Assembly: GCA_026873275.1 (NCBI GenBank)
Contig: JANTUC010000016.1
Coordinates: 744,001-808,000, forward strand
Direction: 5' to 3'
Source of the DNA: Pseudopithomyces maydicus
Lineage: Eukaryota > Ascomycota > Dothideomycetes > Pleosporales > Didymosphaeriaceae
DNA: 64,000 nt
Position 1 is the first letter of the stretch. Each line of letters begins with the position of its first letter. The notes below the pieces were generated by a model that made no database searches, was not told the DNA's origin, and saw only the letters and a program-made list of their open reading frames with translations. A program made the translations under genes and the position numbers. Positions 1-12,168 of the stretch are shown in pieces.

Positions 1-2788
1 AAGCTACCGTGTTTTGGAGGCACCGTGCGGACACCGCACAGAATCTGCAGCTCAAGGGCTGAGTGGACGATGTACTCGCCTTCAAAAAATTGGCAGAGTG
101 CCTTGCTCCCCAGCTGGCTCATGCATCCTGTTGCTTCGTGTCCAGACATGGTCTCTAGGCTCCAGGAGTCTTACTCATCTTTAGCTTATACGATGTCTAT
201 CATTCCTTTGACCGTTCCTGTGCAACCTGTCAGGTCGATCACCTCCCCACGCGGCGATCCGCTAACATGCGGAAAGATTGTTGTTTAAGGAGACGTCGCC
301 TCATCCTGCGCTTTTGGATCCTTCATGCTGCGCCCTACACGAGCTGGCCGTCAATATGATCTGGGAGACACCTGGTTATCTACGGGGATCACCGACGTCC
401 GTCAGGGACGGTCCAGAGGCTAGTTGGTGGTACAGCTTCTTGGATACTCTCTAGTTCAGTGTCTGCTGGTCAGCCGCGCATTCGCCCAGCATCTCCCTCT
501 TCTGGCAATGCGGGGAATGAGCGCCTTCTCAACGAAGACATCGATAGAGAGCGGCTTCTGTTGCCTTTCCCTAAGCGGATGGGAGTGCATGCGTACCGTG
601 CAACAGTGCACGTGGGGTGATGGCGAAGAGTACAGATGTCGTGCCGTGGACATGGTCTGCCTAGTCCAGGTTGGAAGACGCCTGCATCAGGAAGCAAGGG
701 ATCATGGTGAGCAATCGGCCCCCTCCTTCTAGAATGGCCATCCTCAGCCACAACGCTGCGAATGAACTGCACACGGGCCGTGCTGCCTCCCGGGGGCCCA
801 TGGTGATGTGCAAGCCATGGCAATGGAGGCACACCAGTTGATTGCATTCTTGATCCCTCAGCATCTGGAAGGAGGTACGGCAAGGAATATCTCTTGGACA
901 TGTGTGTCGGTCATGCCGGGAGCCAGAATCGCAGGGCGCGGGCATGATGGGGGCTGCTGCTCCAGTAAGATTGGCTACTGAGTGTGCTGTCGAGGCCGTC
1001 ATGCTGGAGTGCTGAGGAGGAGGGACAGCTGCTGGAGGGTGAGTGTCCAGCCGCAGCGCATGCCCCGTGACAAATAGGTCTGGTCGGCGCACGACAAGCA
1101 GCGGTGCTGTATTGAGCCCCCATGGTGATAGCGGAAACATGGATCAACTGCCAGGATCCGCTTTTATGACGCGATGTGCTGCGAGCCAAACATGGTCGAT
1201 GCCGTCCATGTCCTCCCAGACGCGCTCCTGGAGAGGCTGCGAGGATGAAACGGAGGGCTCACGTGGACAGAATTGCACGATGCTCAGGTGTCATGGAGCC
1301 GTCAGAGAAGTGGTTCCATGTTTTGACAGCGAGCGGTAGTGCGGACGGCCGGCTCGGCGCTGGTCCCGTCACCAAGTCGGCGGCGCAACGGTGGAGGAGA
1401 CAACGAGGCTCTGACACACGGTGGCTCAGAGTGAGGGCGACGGGGCTGGCGCGAGGTTGTGTGCGCGCTAACCGCTTCCCGTGCAGTGCCCTCTCCACAC
1501 TGGAGGCAGGCAGGAACGTCCCCGGTGCTTCGCGAACGCCTCTATTCACTGCCACCGGGCCCGACTGGCCAGTTGCACGTAAATTATCCTTCCAATGAGG
1601 GCGCGCTGACGGCGTAGCGCGGTGCGGCCATACTGTGGGCGGGCGCCCGCGAGCTCCTCGTTTCAGCATGCGTCTCACATACTGGCATCTGCGACGACTA
1701 GGATCCTTCCACTTCTACGCGACCCTCAGCGGCTTCACTCCCAGCACCCAGCCTGCCCTCGTCGCCGACATGCCGCAGCGAACGGGGGCCATCCCGAACA
1801 TGAACAGGTCTCAAGTTCGCAAATGGACAGGACGCACCCCGGCGGCCCTGCCCCCAGCAGCCCTGGGATTGGCTCGCCCAGCTCGAGCTGCCTCAGCGTG
1901 CCAGATACTCACACTGCTCGCCCTCCAGATGCAGCGTCGACACCCTGGCCGCTCGTCCCAGGCCGTCCCGTGGCATGAGCGCTAATCCCCGATAGCCCTA
2001 CACCCACCTGGTCCACCGTACGATATACCTTTTTGGACGAACGACTGCTTTCCAGGCTGGCGTCGTTCCAGATCTCTGGCGGCCAAGGCGCCTCCCGATG
2101 CCGTTCTCAAACTCGCTGCCCTAATGTGGTTCCTCTGCGCCCGCTTTGCACATGTCTATCCTGTCCCATCGCGCTCGGAAACCCTACAACCCGCCTCTCA
2201 TTATATACCCATATGCCCTCGAGCTGCGTTTCTTCTTACTTTGGCCTCGTCACTCTTTCGGAACTACGCCCTATTTTTACTTTTCATTCTTTCCATTGGA
2301 GCGGGCTCCTCACCGCGCTGGCAGCGAGGGAGACATTGTTCTCCGTACACTCTTTTGATCGGCTTGCAATACTTTCTTGTCACCACACCACCCTTCATAG
2401 TCACACAACGCTATCGACTAGGTACATTCTTTTTGATAAGACATACACTCTTTCGCCTTGACAAAATAGTACGTCGTCCCTCGTGCCTTTCTGTGCTCCC
2501 TTGCTTCCACTAGCCCTACCCCACGCCGTGTACGCCGCCCGCCGCACGCTGGAGCCCCGAGCCCAAGGATATACTGCCTATTCGAGCTGCTAACAATACC
2601 AGTCCACAGAACACCACTTCTCCGGACTATTCATATAGAGCAGGCGGTTAAAGATGGAATTTAATGCGGTCCAGCAGTAAGATCTGCCACCATACTTGAT
2701 CGAAATGCAGGCTGATCACCTATAAAGATACCGGCCGTCACCTAATACATCGTATCCTGTCAATCGCCACACGAGCAACTCGACGCCA
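1..2788. other. Intergenic region upstream of the Rua1-like gene
   Basis: I see no convincing gene here. Open frames exist on both strands, but they overlap each other, have unbiased composition and carry no recognisable domain. From about 2120 to 2520 the plus strand is pyrimidine-rich, as in many fungal promoters and 5' leaders. TATATA stands at about 2202, and TATAAAG at 2721 lies 68 bp before the ATG of the next gene. Confidence 0.5.
2721..2788 (+). promoter_or_regulatory. Probable core promoter and leader of the Rua1-like gene
   Basis: TATAAAG at 2721-2727 is followed by an A/C-rich leader running to the ATG at 2789. It is placed by sequence only, and a second TATATA near 2202 ahead of a CT-rich tract could serve a longer transcript. 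Confidence 0.35.
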
Positions 2789-4969
2789 ATGATGTACAAC
2801 TACGCCACCATGCCAGTCCAACATCAGCATCAACATCAGAACCCCCTTCGCCAACACCAGCAACACCAGCAACACCAGCAACACCAGCAATCTCCCGCGC
2901 AGCACTTGTCGAGGCCGTCGCCACCCCAACCCACCTGGGCGGTTCCACAAACTCACGCGCCTTACTATCCCATGCACAAGAGCCCTGCTGCACCTACGCG
3001 AGAGGAACAACCACGATATATGACTAGACCAGACGTCACGACAACACACTCACCAGCATTGACCTCCTCTACGTTTCGGCCCCCTATAAGTGCGCCCGAG
3101 AGTCTCGGAACTACAGACTATTTTCCGGGCGTTATAGATACCAGTGAGTCCCTCTCGCATTGTTGGGGCAAGACTGTACTAACGTCAGCAGGTCCTTGGG
3201 GTCAAAAAGTATGCGAGGAGCTAGACTCGTTCCCATCCTTGGATGCAGATCTGTCTGAATTCAGCCATGGGTTCTTGGGTCACGACGAGAACGCTCCGAT
3301 CATTCACCTCGGCCAATATCATGGAATGGACCCTCGCGAAGCCGACAACATGCCCCCATACAACCCCAACTCTTCGCGCCGTTTGTCCGAATCATCTTTC
3401 TCGATATCCAGCACCGGTGGGGTTCTTCCAGAAGTGTCAAATTACGAAGAAATGGGACCTTCCGAAGCGGTTGCCTATTCTGAATGTGAAACCTGGCCGG
3501 CTTTGGAGGCCACACCTAACCTGCTCTCACCGTTGGCTTCACCGCGACGCCCCCAGCACGATAACGTCGTCCGCAGTGGCAGCCGAAATCGCGCGTCTCC
3601 GGCACCCCACACCAATGTTCGGTCTTCACCTTATACGTTGGAGAGCAGTCGCTTCAAGAGATGGTCCACCGGCCATGCGCCAACGTCTACCCCCACGGCC
3701 CGACCTCTTTCCCAAGTCCAAGATCGATTTGCACCCTATGGACCACGCATGAACCCTCACCATTCTATGCCTGCATATCCTCCTTCCGCAGTACATAACT
3801 ATGGGATCCCTACCCAGAACGTGCTCTACTCCCAGCCGCATCCGCTGCAATCAAGCAACCCCACGTTGTTCTCTTCCCAGAACCAGCCATATCAGCTCGA
3901 AATCCCCCGACCTCTCCCATCCCAAGGCCTCTTCCGGTTGTTGCAAAGCAACGGCGACCGTCACGGCGGTTGCGCATCACATTTTGCTGACCTCTCTGAT
4001 CCACCGGATCTGTATTCATCTCTCCACGAGGAGGCCTGTGATCCGCCTGAATCGGACATGAACCCATCGGATCCCGATCTTATCCCGCATGAGCAGGATC
4101 TGCGCTTTGCCGGAGATTTGTATACCCCACGTTGGGTACGCGGGCACGGCAACAAGCGAGAGGGCTGGTGCGGACTGTGTAAGCCAGGCCGCTGGCTCGT
4201 GCTTAAGAATAGCGCCTTTTGGTACGACAAGTCATTCACGCACGGAGTGAGCGCAGCTACCGGTGCTGCATTCCAGGGGCCTCAGGAGACTCGCCGCACC
4301 GAGGGCAACCTCGATGTATGGGAAGGCCTCTGCGGAAGTTGCGGCGAATGGATCGCACTGGTCAGTAGCAAGAAAAAAGGCACAACATGGTTCAGGCATG
4401 CATACAAGGTACGTTTTGAGATTTCCCTGCATCTCCTATTCCCTGCAAGCGCGATACCCTTACACAAAGGCGCTCACTAATACTTCTGACAGTGCCACAC
4501 CCATCCAAAGGTCAAAGACGGTCCTAAAAGACGTCGTGAAACCAACGCTGTGCGAGCTCGTGCAGTGTCTTCGGCATCGGCAGCTTCCTCCAGCTATCCA
4601 GTGAAGGCAGACTCGTCTTCGCAAGCAGATACAGCCGCGCACCGCCATTCCGCGCCGATCCCGACGTCCTCGCTGAAAGCCCTCGGCATTCCGACATCAG
4701 CACCCGTCTCCAATCACACGTCCACGCCGCTGCTGAGCACCGCTACACCTTACCCAGCTGCTTCGGCCTACCCGACGCCGACCTCTGCCACGACCATGCA
4801 CCCACCGGCTTCAACAGCCGACTTCCAGCCCAAGACGCCCATCGTCGGCCTCTTCACGTCGCCGTTGCAGCCTGGCAGTTCGTTCCACCCGGCGCACCAA
4901 GTCAGCGAACCAGAACTGGTCGGCGTGCCACGAGCAACTGCGCTAAGTTCTATTGCCAGCATGATCTAG
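2789..4969 (+). CDS. Rua1-type (DUF4451) zinc-binding transcription regulator
   Basis: Three exons: 2789-3143, 3192-4408 and 4493-4969, giving about 682 aa. The N-terminal two thirds is disordered: a His/Gln-rich start built on a nine-base repeat, then Ser/Pro-rich sequence. The conserved block, about residues 425-540, begins TPRWVRGHG and has Cys pairs in GWCGLCKPGRW and GLCGSCGEW, then a HAYKCHTHP ending. This matches the C-terminal domain of the Ustilago Rua1 regulator family and implies metal-dependent DNA or protein binding in the nucleus. Intron 2 (GTACGT..ACAG) splits that block just before CHTH. Intron 1 is 48 nt and in phase, with a perfect TACTAAC branch site, so its retention would add 16 residues without a stop. 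The targets are unknown. Confidence 0.85.
2856..2891 (+). repeat. Nine-base tandem repeat in coding sequence
   Basis: About four copies of CAACACCAG lie near the 5' end of the Rua1-like gene and encode a Gln/His tract. The unit is a multiple of three, so copy-number change would alter length without a frameshift. Confidence 0.8.
3144..3191 (+). other. In-phase 48-nt intron
   Basis: Donor GTGAGT, branch TACTAAC and acceptor CAG delimit 48 nt with no in-frame stop. Splicing joins DTS to PWGQK. The reading frame is open through the intron, so a frame-only annotation would miss it. Confidence 0.75.
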
Positions 4970-6907
4970 CTTGAGAATGTTGCTGTGAAAAAGCGATGCG
5001 TGCTTTCTTTACTGGTCCGTTTGTTTCCGTCGAATTCGTAGTGCAGTTCCATCTCCTTCAATTGCAAGCAACAATGTTCTCTCCTGTTTGCTTGGCGTTC
5101 TGGGTAGAAGGTTGGAATGGATATCACAGCATTGGGCAGTCTTATGCCACGGGGTGAGTTTTGTGCATGGGCCAGCGAGCGGACTGATTTTCCATTGATG
5201 CTAGCGATTAGCCATACTTGGGCACCGGGATATCAATGTGGTCTGTATTGTTTTCTGTTTTGCTGTTTGGACATTTCGGTTTCACGGCTCGCACGCTGAC
5301 GAGCTGGGCGGTGCGGCCGTATGAAGCTATGAATTACGTAGGTCGATATCCTGTTTCCTCCATGTTTCTCTCCCTCCCACCACGACCCATCCAAAGTAGA
5401 TAGACCATAAGAAAGTTTAAAATTTCTCCACCCATGTTTGTTCTGGGGTTACATGCCACGGTAGCAACGCAGTGATCGGTGAATAGGACATCCTGTTGGT
5501 ATTTCCATACAGCTATCGCATGTGTACAACCGAGCCCCATGCGTCTGCATTTTCGTCCTCTTCCGTACACTCGTCCTTCTACATCTAGCCCCGCTCCAGA
5601 CCGCCTTTCCCCTTCAGATTCGGATCTCTCTCCATCCGTGCCTCGGGATCTCAAACTGGGCCTGATACCAATCCGGCCTGCAGCACGCACGCACCTCAAA
5701 CACGCAGGGAAACCCATGAAACATGGCTTTGTCGCAAGACTCGATGACTAGCTGACACCGAGATTGTGGCTATGCACGGGCATCGTATCGAAGGTGCTTG
5801 GACGTGATGCGCCTGCCGTGAGTATGATGTGCATGCTGCGGCTTGCGGGGTACAGCGGGAGGCATGCTGGGAGCGGACTGGTGGAAATTCGCAAAACTCA
5901 GGGGAGATGAAGGGCGAAGATCAGGGAGGATGATCTTTGCGGGGACTGCATATCGTATGCTGTGTCACTGCATGTCAACAACGGCGAAATGATGGTGTGG
6001 AGCTGATCCAAGCATGTCAGTTTTGATAGAAGTGGCAAGAGCTATGGACGACCGGGAGAAGAACTGCGGAAGAAATATAAGGTTTTCTGCGAAAAGGATC
6101 AGACAGGAGGCCATGTCAGAGTTAATCTGCCGCTCTTCGCGCTGTCCAATGCTCTGCTTGAGATCTGTGGCACTATTTGTCAATGGCAGGTTGGGACGCT
6201 AGCACTATGCAAGGACTTATTGACAAATATCACGATGTGATTCTAGAAGACCAAAGAAAATACCCTGATTCGTGTGGTAACAGCGGTTGAATGGGACCGG
6301 AGAGTCGCGGTTATGCTCGGTGTAGATGCGTTACATGTCATGTTGAAATCAACTTGTGTAGCGTGTTGTCACACTACATGTGAACAAGGCGATCAGGCTT
6401 CCAAATTTTTAAATTATCAAATCCTTCTCTTGGGGGCTTGTAAGTCTTCAAGACAGGCATATAGGCCCTATTCAGAGACCGAAATTAAGTGATAGTGAAA
6501 TGCCGCATAACGTGCTGGCCGAGAAAACCTTTAATTCCAACACTGACGATCCAAACCAAAGAAGCGGACCGATCCGTCTGACCCATTGATACGAGAGAAT
6601 ATTGTGTAAGAGTGTTTCGAGTGACCAAGCTACTAACCAAGAGATACTTCAAGCTGGTCACTCCGTCGGACGGGCCGACTGCCTCGATACTAGTTGAACA
6701 GCCCCAAAGTCTCCAATCAAGTGGTGTATGAACGATGCAGTGAGGAACTTCAATGATGTATTACATCAGAGTGACTCGTTATAATCAAGGCTGGAAATCC
6801 AATATGGGAGTACAAGATCAGTTAAAGTGCATTGGATCAGGCTTGTCTATCACTGCTGAGTTACCCCAGGATAGCCACACGATGCACCGACAATTGCGGC
6901 TATACTT
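4970..6907. other. Intergenic, no gene seen
   Basis: Two kilobases separate the end of the Rua1-like gene from the 3' end of the Nudix gene. Only short unrelated open frames occur on either strand, with no domain and no good splice chains. I see no repeat or RNA gene. Confidence 0.5.
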
Positions 6908-7934
6908 TCACAATGCCGAAGGAGACGTGGGCACTGGGAGCGTACGGTGTAGTCGTGTCAATATCTCCAAATAGTCCTCCTCATTTTCGTCTGTGATGAT
7001 GCCATGGCGAATGAAGAAATCGATCATTACCGCCGCGCAATTCGTTTTAAACTCCCTGTTGATCATCGCCTTCTTGATCTGCCCCAGATCCCAGAGGTAA
7101 AAGGCCTCTACCTCGTCATCCTGCGGCTTCGGTACGATGTCCTCAGGGAGCTCGATATCAAAGTTGTACAGGACCACAGGAATCATGATACTGCAGTTCC
7201 CTGCATCCGCTGCACTGCCTTTTGCAATATAAGTAATCGCTCCGCAAGCCTTTGCGTTTGCACGAACATAATCGACCGGAATAGAGGCTTCTTCTGCAGA
7301 CTCGTGGACGATACACTCGAAGGGCGACTCTTCCGCGCGCACACCACCTGCAACGGTTGTATCCAGCATGCCAGGGTAAGTGAAGAGATGCGCACTCCTT
7401 CTTCCAACCCATATCTTCATCCCCTCACTAGTGCGCACATACGCCGTCATGTGTGCACCTCGACAAGCTATACCGAACAAACGTGCGGCACTGCGCAACA
7501 TTTGCACAGTTGGATATTTGGCGCCCATGATCCTGTAGTTTTCCCATTGCATTGTCTTCAGAAAGGGAAATGTCTTATCAGAAACGGCCTTTTCAATGAC
7601 TGCGTAGAAAGCGCGACTGCATGCTGCTGCGGTATCCTCCCCATTGGATTCGTCAAGTAGCTGTACGGTCCTAGGACTGCTGTGGCGAATTTGAAAGGCA
7701 GGGGTCCATGTGAGCTTCTGGATTACTGACGGATGTATGTAGCCATGAGGTCGAGGGTCATTGGGGAGAAGTAAGCGATAGAACGCAGCATTGTCGTCTT
7801 CCTCGTAAGGTGTTTTGGATATGTCAACATGCGGAAAACTACTCGAGTCAATATCCTACTCTGAGACGGTCGGTGTGTCCCCCATACCTGTCAACAGCTT
7901 TCAAAAAGTCAAGGTATGGAGGCTCCGGTGTCAT
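6908..7934 (-). CDS. Nudix hydrolase, YJR142W / Tnr3 N-terminal type
   Basis: Two exons on the minus strand: 7934-7888 and 7841-6908, 326 aa, starting MTPEPPYLDF. The first ~110 residues form the DUF4743-like lead-in, with WTPAFQIRH and LLDESNGEDTAAACSRAFYA. The Nudix fold follows with GRRSAHLFTYPGMLDTTVAGG and a Nudix box at about residues 181-204. In that box GG, E and HESAEEASI are present, and the usual Arg of REUxEE is His. This family acts on thiamine diphosphate or related pyrophosphates; the exact substrate here is inferred from family membership only. The 46-nt intron junction (GTATGG..CTCGAG) was chosen because it alone restores the frame. The gene is divergent from the next one, sharing about 320 bp. 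Confidence 0.85.
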
Positions 7935-8257
7935 GATGTTAATGCGATGGGGGCGTTAGAGTGGCCGTTGGGTGGGTCTAAAGACCTGACCGCTCCAAGC
8001 CGAGAATCGGCTACAGCGTGTGTTAAGAAAAATTGAGACACCATGAAAATCCAAATTAAACCACTCATTCATTCACAGTTACCCCTACTAGAAAAAAAAC
8101 ACTGGTCACTTCTTAGGTGACCCTTTGTTCCTGCCATAGTTGCAGAACATCATCACGTGATCTACCATAAACGGTATTAGTGCCTTGGCGTTATGGACTT
8201 CCTGACTTGACCTACTGCCGATGCCATCCAATTGCAAAGCAACCAATCCGCCACGTA

Positions 8258-9508
8258 ATGCCAGCGAAGGGAAGAAGGGCCAAGCGGAAGCTGGCTGACA
8301 ATCGAAGGGCGAAAAGCTCGAATACCGTGATGCAGAGTGATGCGGATTTCTTTGAAAGCAACTCGGAAGATGACGCAACGAACGAACGACGATCCTCACA
8401 GGACTTCAATGAATTCCAGTCCCACGTGAGAAATCGACAGACTGGATCTGTGTCTTCTCACTGTGGCAGTTTGTATGGCAAGAAATGTGTGTCCGCTTCC
8501 TGCGAGAGCAGTCCAGAAGGCTCAACTGCTGCGGAACGTGATTCCATGTATGCCATGTGCTCCTGTCCTTGATTCTCAGCTGATCATGTGAAGCACTGAC
8601 CGTAATCGCGCGGAGTCGACCCTATTGAGGCTTCCAGCAGAGCTCAGAAATCAGATATGGGAACTGGCTTTCGGACATCGCACAGTGCACCCTCGAGCTC
8701 TTCGAGGAAAGATCGATTGGCAGCCTCAGCGACGCCGGCTTGATGCCTCGAAGTGGGGTGTTTCATACGACCCTTGCATGGAGGAGCAGTCAGACTACGA
8801 ATTGTACAGACTGAGCCTACAGGCACCGGAAGCCAACTTTTGGCACGAGGATATGCGTCCTGACCTAGGGGCACCTGGCTTCCACAACTGCGAGCAAGCG
8901 ATACCGAGGACGTATCACTATCTAGTACCGCCAATCTGCAAGCAGCTTTGGAATGAGGCTTCGGACTGTGTTTGGAAAACCACTACGTTTGCCTTCCTCA
9001 CATCCGGGGACTTCCAGCACTTCGTTCACTTCTCGGGTGCCCGACTGTGTGACATCCGCCAGCTTTGCATCATCACCCCCGGCATCGACTTCTTCGCCGG
9101 ACGTGCTCTCACAGAGAAAGATAAATTTGAAAGAAGCTGGGAAAGAGCGTTGAGATCGGGGGCGATGCAGCAATTCACCTCGCTGGTCGGCCTCCACCTG
9201 GTGCTCCGCTCTTTCTGGGGAACATCCCGCTGGGACACACGCACCGTCGAAGAATTGGAATTTCCCCAGACGAGTGTTTGTACCTTCCGGACGTCATACG
9301 GGTCTTTCAAGAACTGCGACTACGCCCCGAATGTACGACGGTACTCGTGACTAATGCTGAGTGTACCGAGGCGTACGGATGGGAAGATTTCACAGTGCTA
9401 AAGAGGCGGAGAATGGCACAGAACATCCGAGATCTTATTCTTCAAGACACGCCCGACCGTGACTGGAGCGGGCCTGGACAAAGTATGGTTGTATGGAACC
9501 GTACCTAA
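8258..9508 (+). CDS. LPAELRNQIW-domain (DUF7730/F-box-like) protein, frame broken once
   Basis: Exons 8258-8547 and 8594-9508. The first exon encodes a basic, Ser-rich N-terminus (MPAKGRRAKRK). The second opens with STLLRLPAELRNQIWELAF, the hallmark of a large fungal family with an F-box-like start, common in Dothideomycetes and mostly of unknown function. The frame breaks at about 9260-9285. The downstream frame LYLPDVIRVFQELRLRPE continues the family-like C-terminus to 9508. One extra C in TTTCCCC at about 9261-9267 would join both parts (EFPPDECLYLPDV) into about 401 aa. A 38-nt intron (GTGTTT..CAAG) also fits arithmetically, but it is too short and has no branch site. An upstream in-frame ATG exists at 8180. 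Confidence 0.7.
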
Positions 9509-9550
9509 TGCATCGGTCTAAAGGTATCTACTGCTCGTTGCTGTTCTCAT

Positions 9551-10711
9551 CTAGCACACAAAGTTCCCTTCTGGGTGGAAATTACAACTGCTGTTACTTC
9601 CTCCAGAGATGCTGATATTGTTGAAGGTGAAATCAGAGCACGACCCCTCGCCACACAGGATGTAATATCCCTTCGCCTTTCCTGTTACCGTGCCATGGAG
9701 ATTCTCAACGGTGATGTTGTTGATGATGACCCCGTTGGTAGGCTCGCCCGTCGGTCCACCGTTCAAGTAATCCTGCTGGATATCAATGCCATACGTACTG
9801 ATATTCTGGATCTGGATGTTGCGGTAGGTGATGCCCGAGATGTAGCCCGTGGTCCCGGAGTTCGACTTGATGCGCGCGCCATTCTCGTTGTTCAGCACCT
9901 TGCTGTCTTCGAAGAGGACGTTGGTGACATTGTTGTTGGACTTTCCGCCTACGCTGCCGATGGAGAGACCGTGTCCGCCATCACAGTACATGTTTCGCAC
10001 GGTGATACTGTCTCCAGACGTCACTGCAACACAATCGTCCTGGTTGCGCACCCATGAATCACTCAAGGTCAGATTGTTGCACGATGAAATGTCGAAGCCA
10101 TCGCTGTTATGGGCCGCAGGAAGGCCGTTGGAACGACTGTTTGGCGCATCGCCGGCGGTGTTGTTCAACGTGATGTTGTACAGACTAAGCCCATTGGAGT
10201 TGGAGATGTAGAAGCAGTGTACAGGCCAGTTCTGAATGTAGAGGTCTTTGATCACAGAGGCACCGTTGGCCTTGCTGACAGTCATAAAGTGATTGGGCTT
10301 GGAGACGCCGCCATTGGAACCGAGGCCATCCCACCAGGCCTGACCGTTACCGTCGATGATGGCGTCAGGTTCGGCGGTGATGGTGATGTCTGTACCAGCA
10401 ACCTTGATGAGATCGATGTTGCCGTCGAAATACTCGAACGATGTCTTTCCAGCGAAGGTGACGGTGGCGCCAGTCTTCAACTTTGTCAAGTCAAGCGTTT
10501 GACCGCCCGGTACAAGGATGTTCGAAAGTGTAATCGCAGTGCACGACTTTACCGCAGCGGGAACATCGGCGTACTGGGACACGGTGCAATTACCAGTGGC
10601 CGCGGCGGCAAGGTCAGCAACTGCAGCCAAGGCAGTGGCCCTCAAGACTATCGTGAGGTGAGCTTTTCAACTTTAAGCATTTTGGCTGGGGTGTTTACCT
10701 TGGGATCTCAT
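9551..10711 (-). CDS. Secreted endopolygalacturonase (GH28)
   Basis: Exon 1 is only 13 nt (10711-10699); a 51-nt intron (GTAAAC..ATAG) follows, then exon 2 (10647-9551), for 369 aa. The start MRSQVLRATAL leads into an Ala-rich secretion signal. The GH28 catalytic motifs are complete: NSDGFDIS (~185, usually NTD), QDDCVAV (~208), GGHGLSIGS (~229) and ARIKS (~263). The right-handed beta-helix pattern of repeated Asn/Ile/Val stretches is clear, and Cys pairs occur near the C-terminus. The enzyme hydrolyses internal alpha-1,4-galacturonosyl bonds of pectin outside the cell. The esterase gene lies upstream on the same strand, so the two make a small plant cell wall degrading neighbourhood. Confidence 0.93.
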
Positions 10712-11330
10712 TTTTGACTGGTGCACCAAGCAATCAAGAAGTCTTGTCAGGTTACACACCTTCTGGGCATCGTCATCTTTTTATGTTGCCCCTAATTTTC
10801 CTTCTCATTTTGAGATTTATGGGTACGATCGCCCTTTAGCACACTTTGGGGGCTGCGGGATATTGTGGCTGGTGAGGGGTGTGGCGGGCTGTGGGGCATC
10901 TTTTCTCCACGAATCAGTAGTTGTTACAACTGTTACCGCCTTACAAAGTTGGAGCGTCATGATTCATGGACGGAATGAATGCAGAAGAGCCGAAATATTG
11001 ATTTGTTTAGGCATTCTAGGTGAGTTGCTGTGTAGGGCCTGATTGAAAGATGGCTAACGGTTGTCTAAATGTTGCCTATAAAGAACTAGCGTAACAATTT
11101 CCTAAATGACTCAGGATGAAAATGCGTTCAATGTTGTGGACTAGCGACGAACACGGTAAGTTAAAAGGTCAATTGATACATAGATAATCGGTATCATCTA
11201 ACACTACTGAACTAGTCTAGGTATAAGTATGAGACTACACCTGTTTTTCACAATTCTTTCGACCATCTTCAACTAGCTCTAAATATGTTTTCCATTCCTT
11301 TTCTATCTCTCGATCATGGAGTACGCCACC
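10712..11330. other. Promoter region of the polygalacturonase gene
   Basis: The 619 bp between the PG start and the 3' end of the upstream esterase contain no ORF with coding character. It must hold the PG promoter and the esterase terminator. I see no obvious TATA box close to the PG start. Confidence 0.4.
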
Positions 11331-12168
11331 TCAAATGGAGTATTTCAGGAAGCGCTCCAACTCGTCTGTCCAAGACCTCACAGGGTCGCTCAGAGCCAGT
11401 CCCAGCCCGTGTCCTCCGTCTGGTAGAATCAATGTCTGGAATGGTCTTGCATGGCTAGCCATCGCGTTTGCAAACAGGAGTGAGTTTTGAATCGGGACAG
11501 ACCCGTCGTTGGCAGTGTGGAACAGGAAAACGGGCGGCGTAGAGTTGGAGACGCGGTTCTCGGCCGACATTAGGGACTGCAGCTCGGGAGAAGGATTAGC
11601 CCCAATGAGGTTCGTCCGGGATCCCTTGTGTGTGTACTTCGGATCCAGAGTAATGACAGGGTACGCCAGGATTCCAAAGTCGAGTTCAGCGGAAGTGTTC
11701 GTAACAGTCGTTGCTGCGAGATGTCCACCAGCTGAAAACCCCCAGATACCCAATTTCGAGACGGCGTAAGTTGCTCGGATTTGCTTGACTGCTTCCAAGG
11801 CTTGGTCCTGCGGCTTGGGATACAGTGGGGTCGCAGAGTTGTTGGCCGTGGCATAGTCGAGGATCCACGCGTCGAAGTTCCGCTCGTTCAACCAGGCAGC
11901 CGGTTGATAGCCCTCCTTGTCCATTGAAGTATAACTATAGCCTCCTCCGGGAAGTACAAGGACACCGATGCCATTGGACTTGGGTGCTGGGTGGTATGTC
12001 AAGATACCGGTTTTCCCCCTATAGGTAGGTCAATCAAGTCGCGATACTAGCTGGCGGGGTTGCATACGGCTGACGTCTGACTACTGGAGACTCTTGGCTC
12101 TGTTCACCCATTACTGCAGCGCAGGTTGCAGCAGAAACGATGCTAAGCAGAGAGATGGAAATCTTCAT
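11331..12168 (-). CDS. Secreted alpha/beta hydrolase, acetylxylan-esterase-like
   Basis: Exons 12168-12068 and 12018-11331 (49-nt intron, GTATGC..ATAG) give 262 aa. MKISISLLSIVSAATC is a signal peptide. The mature part carries LPGGGYSYTS (oxyanion region), GIWGFSAGGHLAA (nucleophile Ser near 128), TANDGSVP (acid Asp near 200) and DGGHGLGL (His near 234). This is the layout of BD-FAE/acetylxylan esterase-type hydrolases that deacetylate hemicellulose. A broader esterase or lipase role cannot be excluded. A TATA-like AATATAAAATGG lies about 120 bp upstream on the minus strand. It is followed on the same strand by the GH28 gene. Confidence 0.82.
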
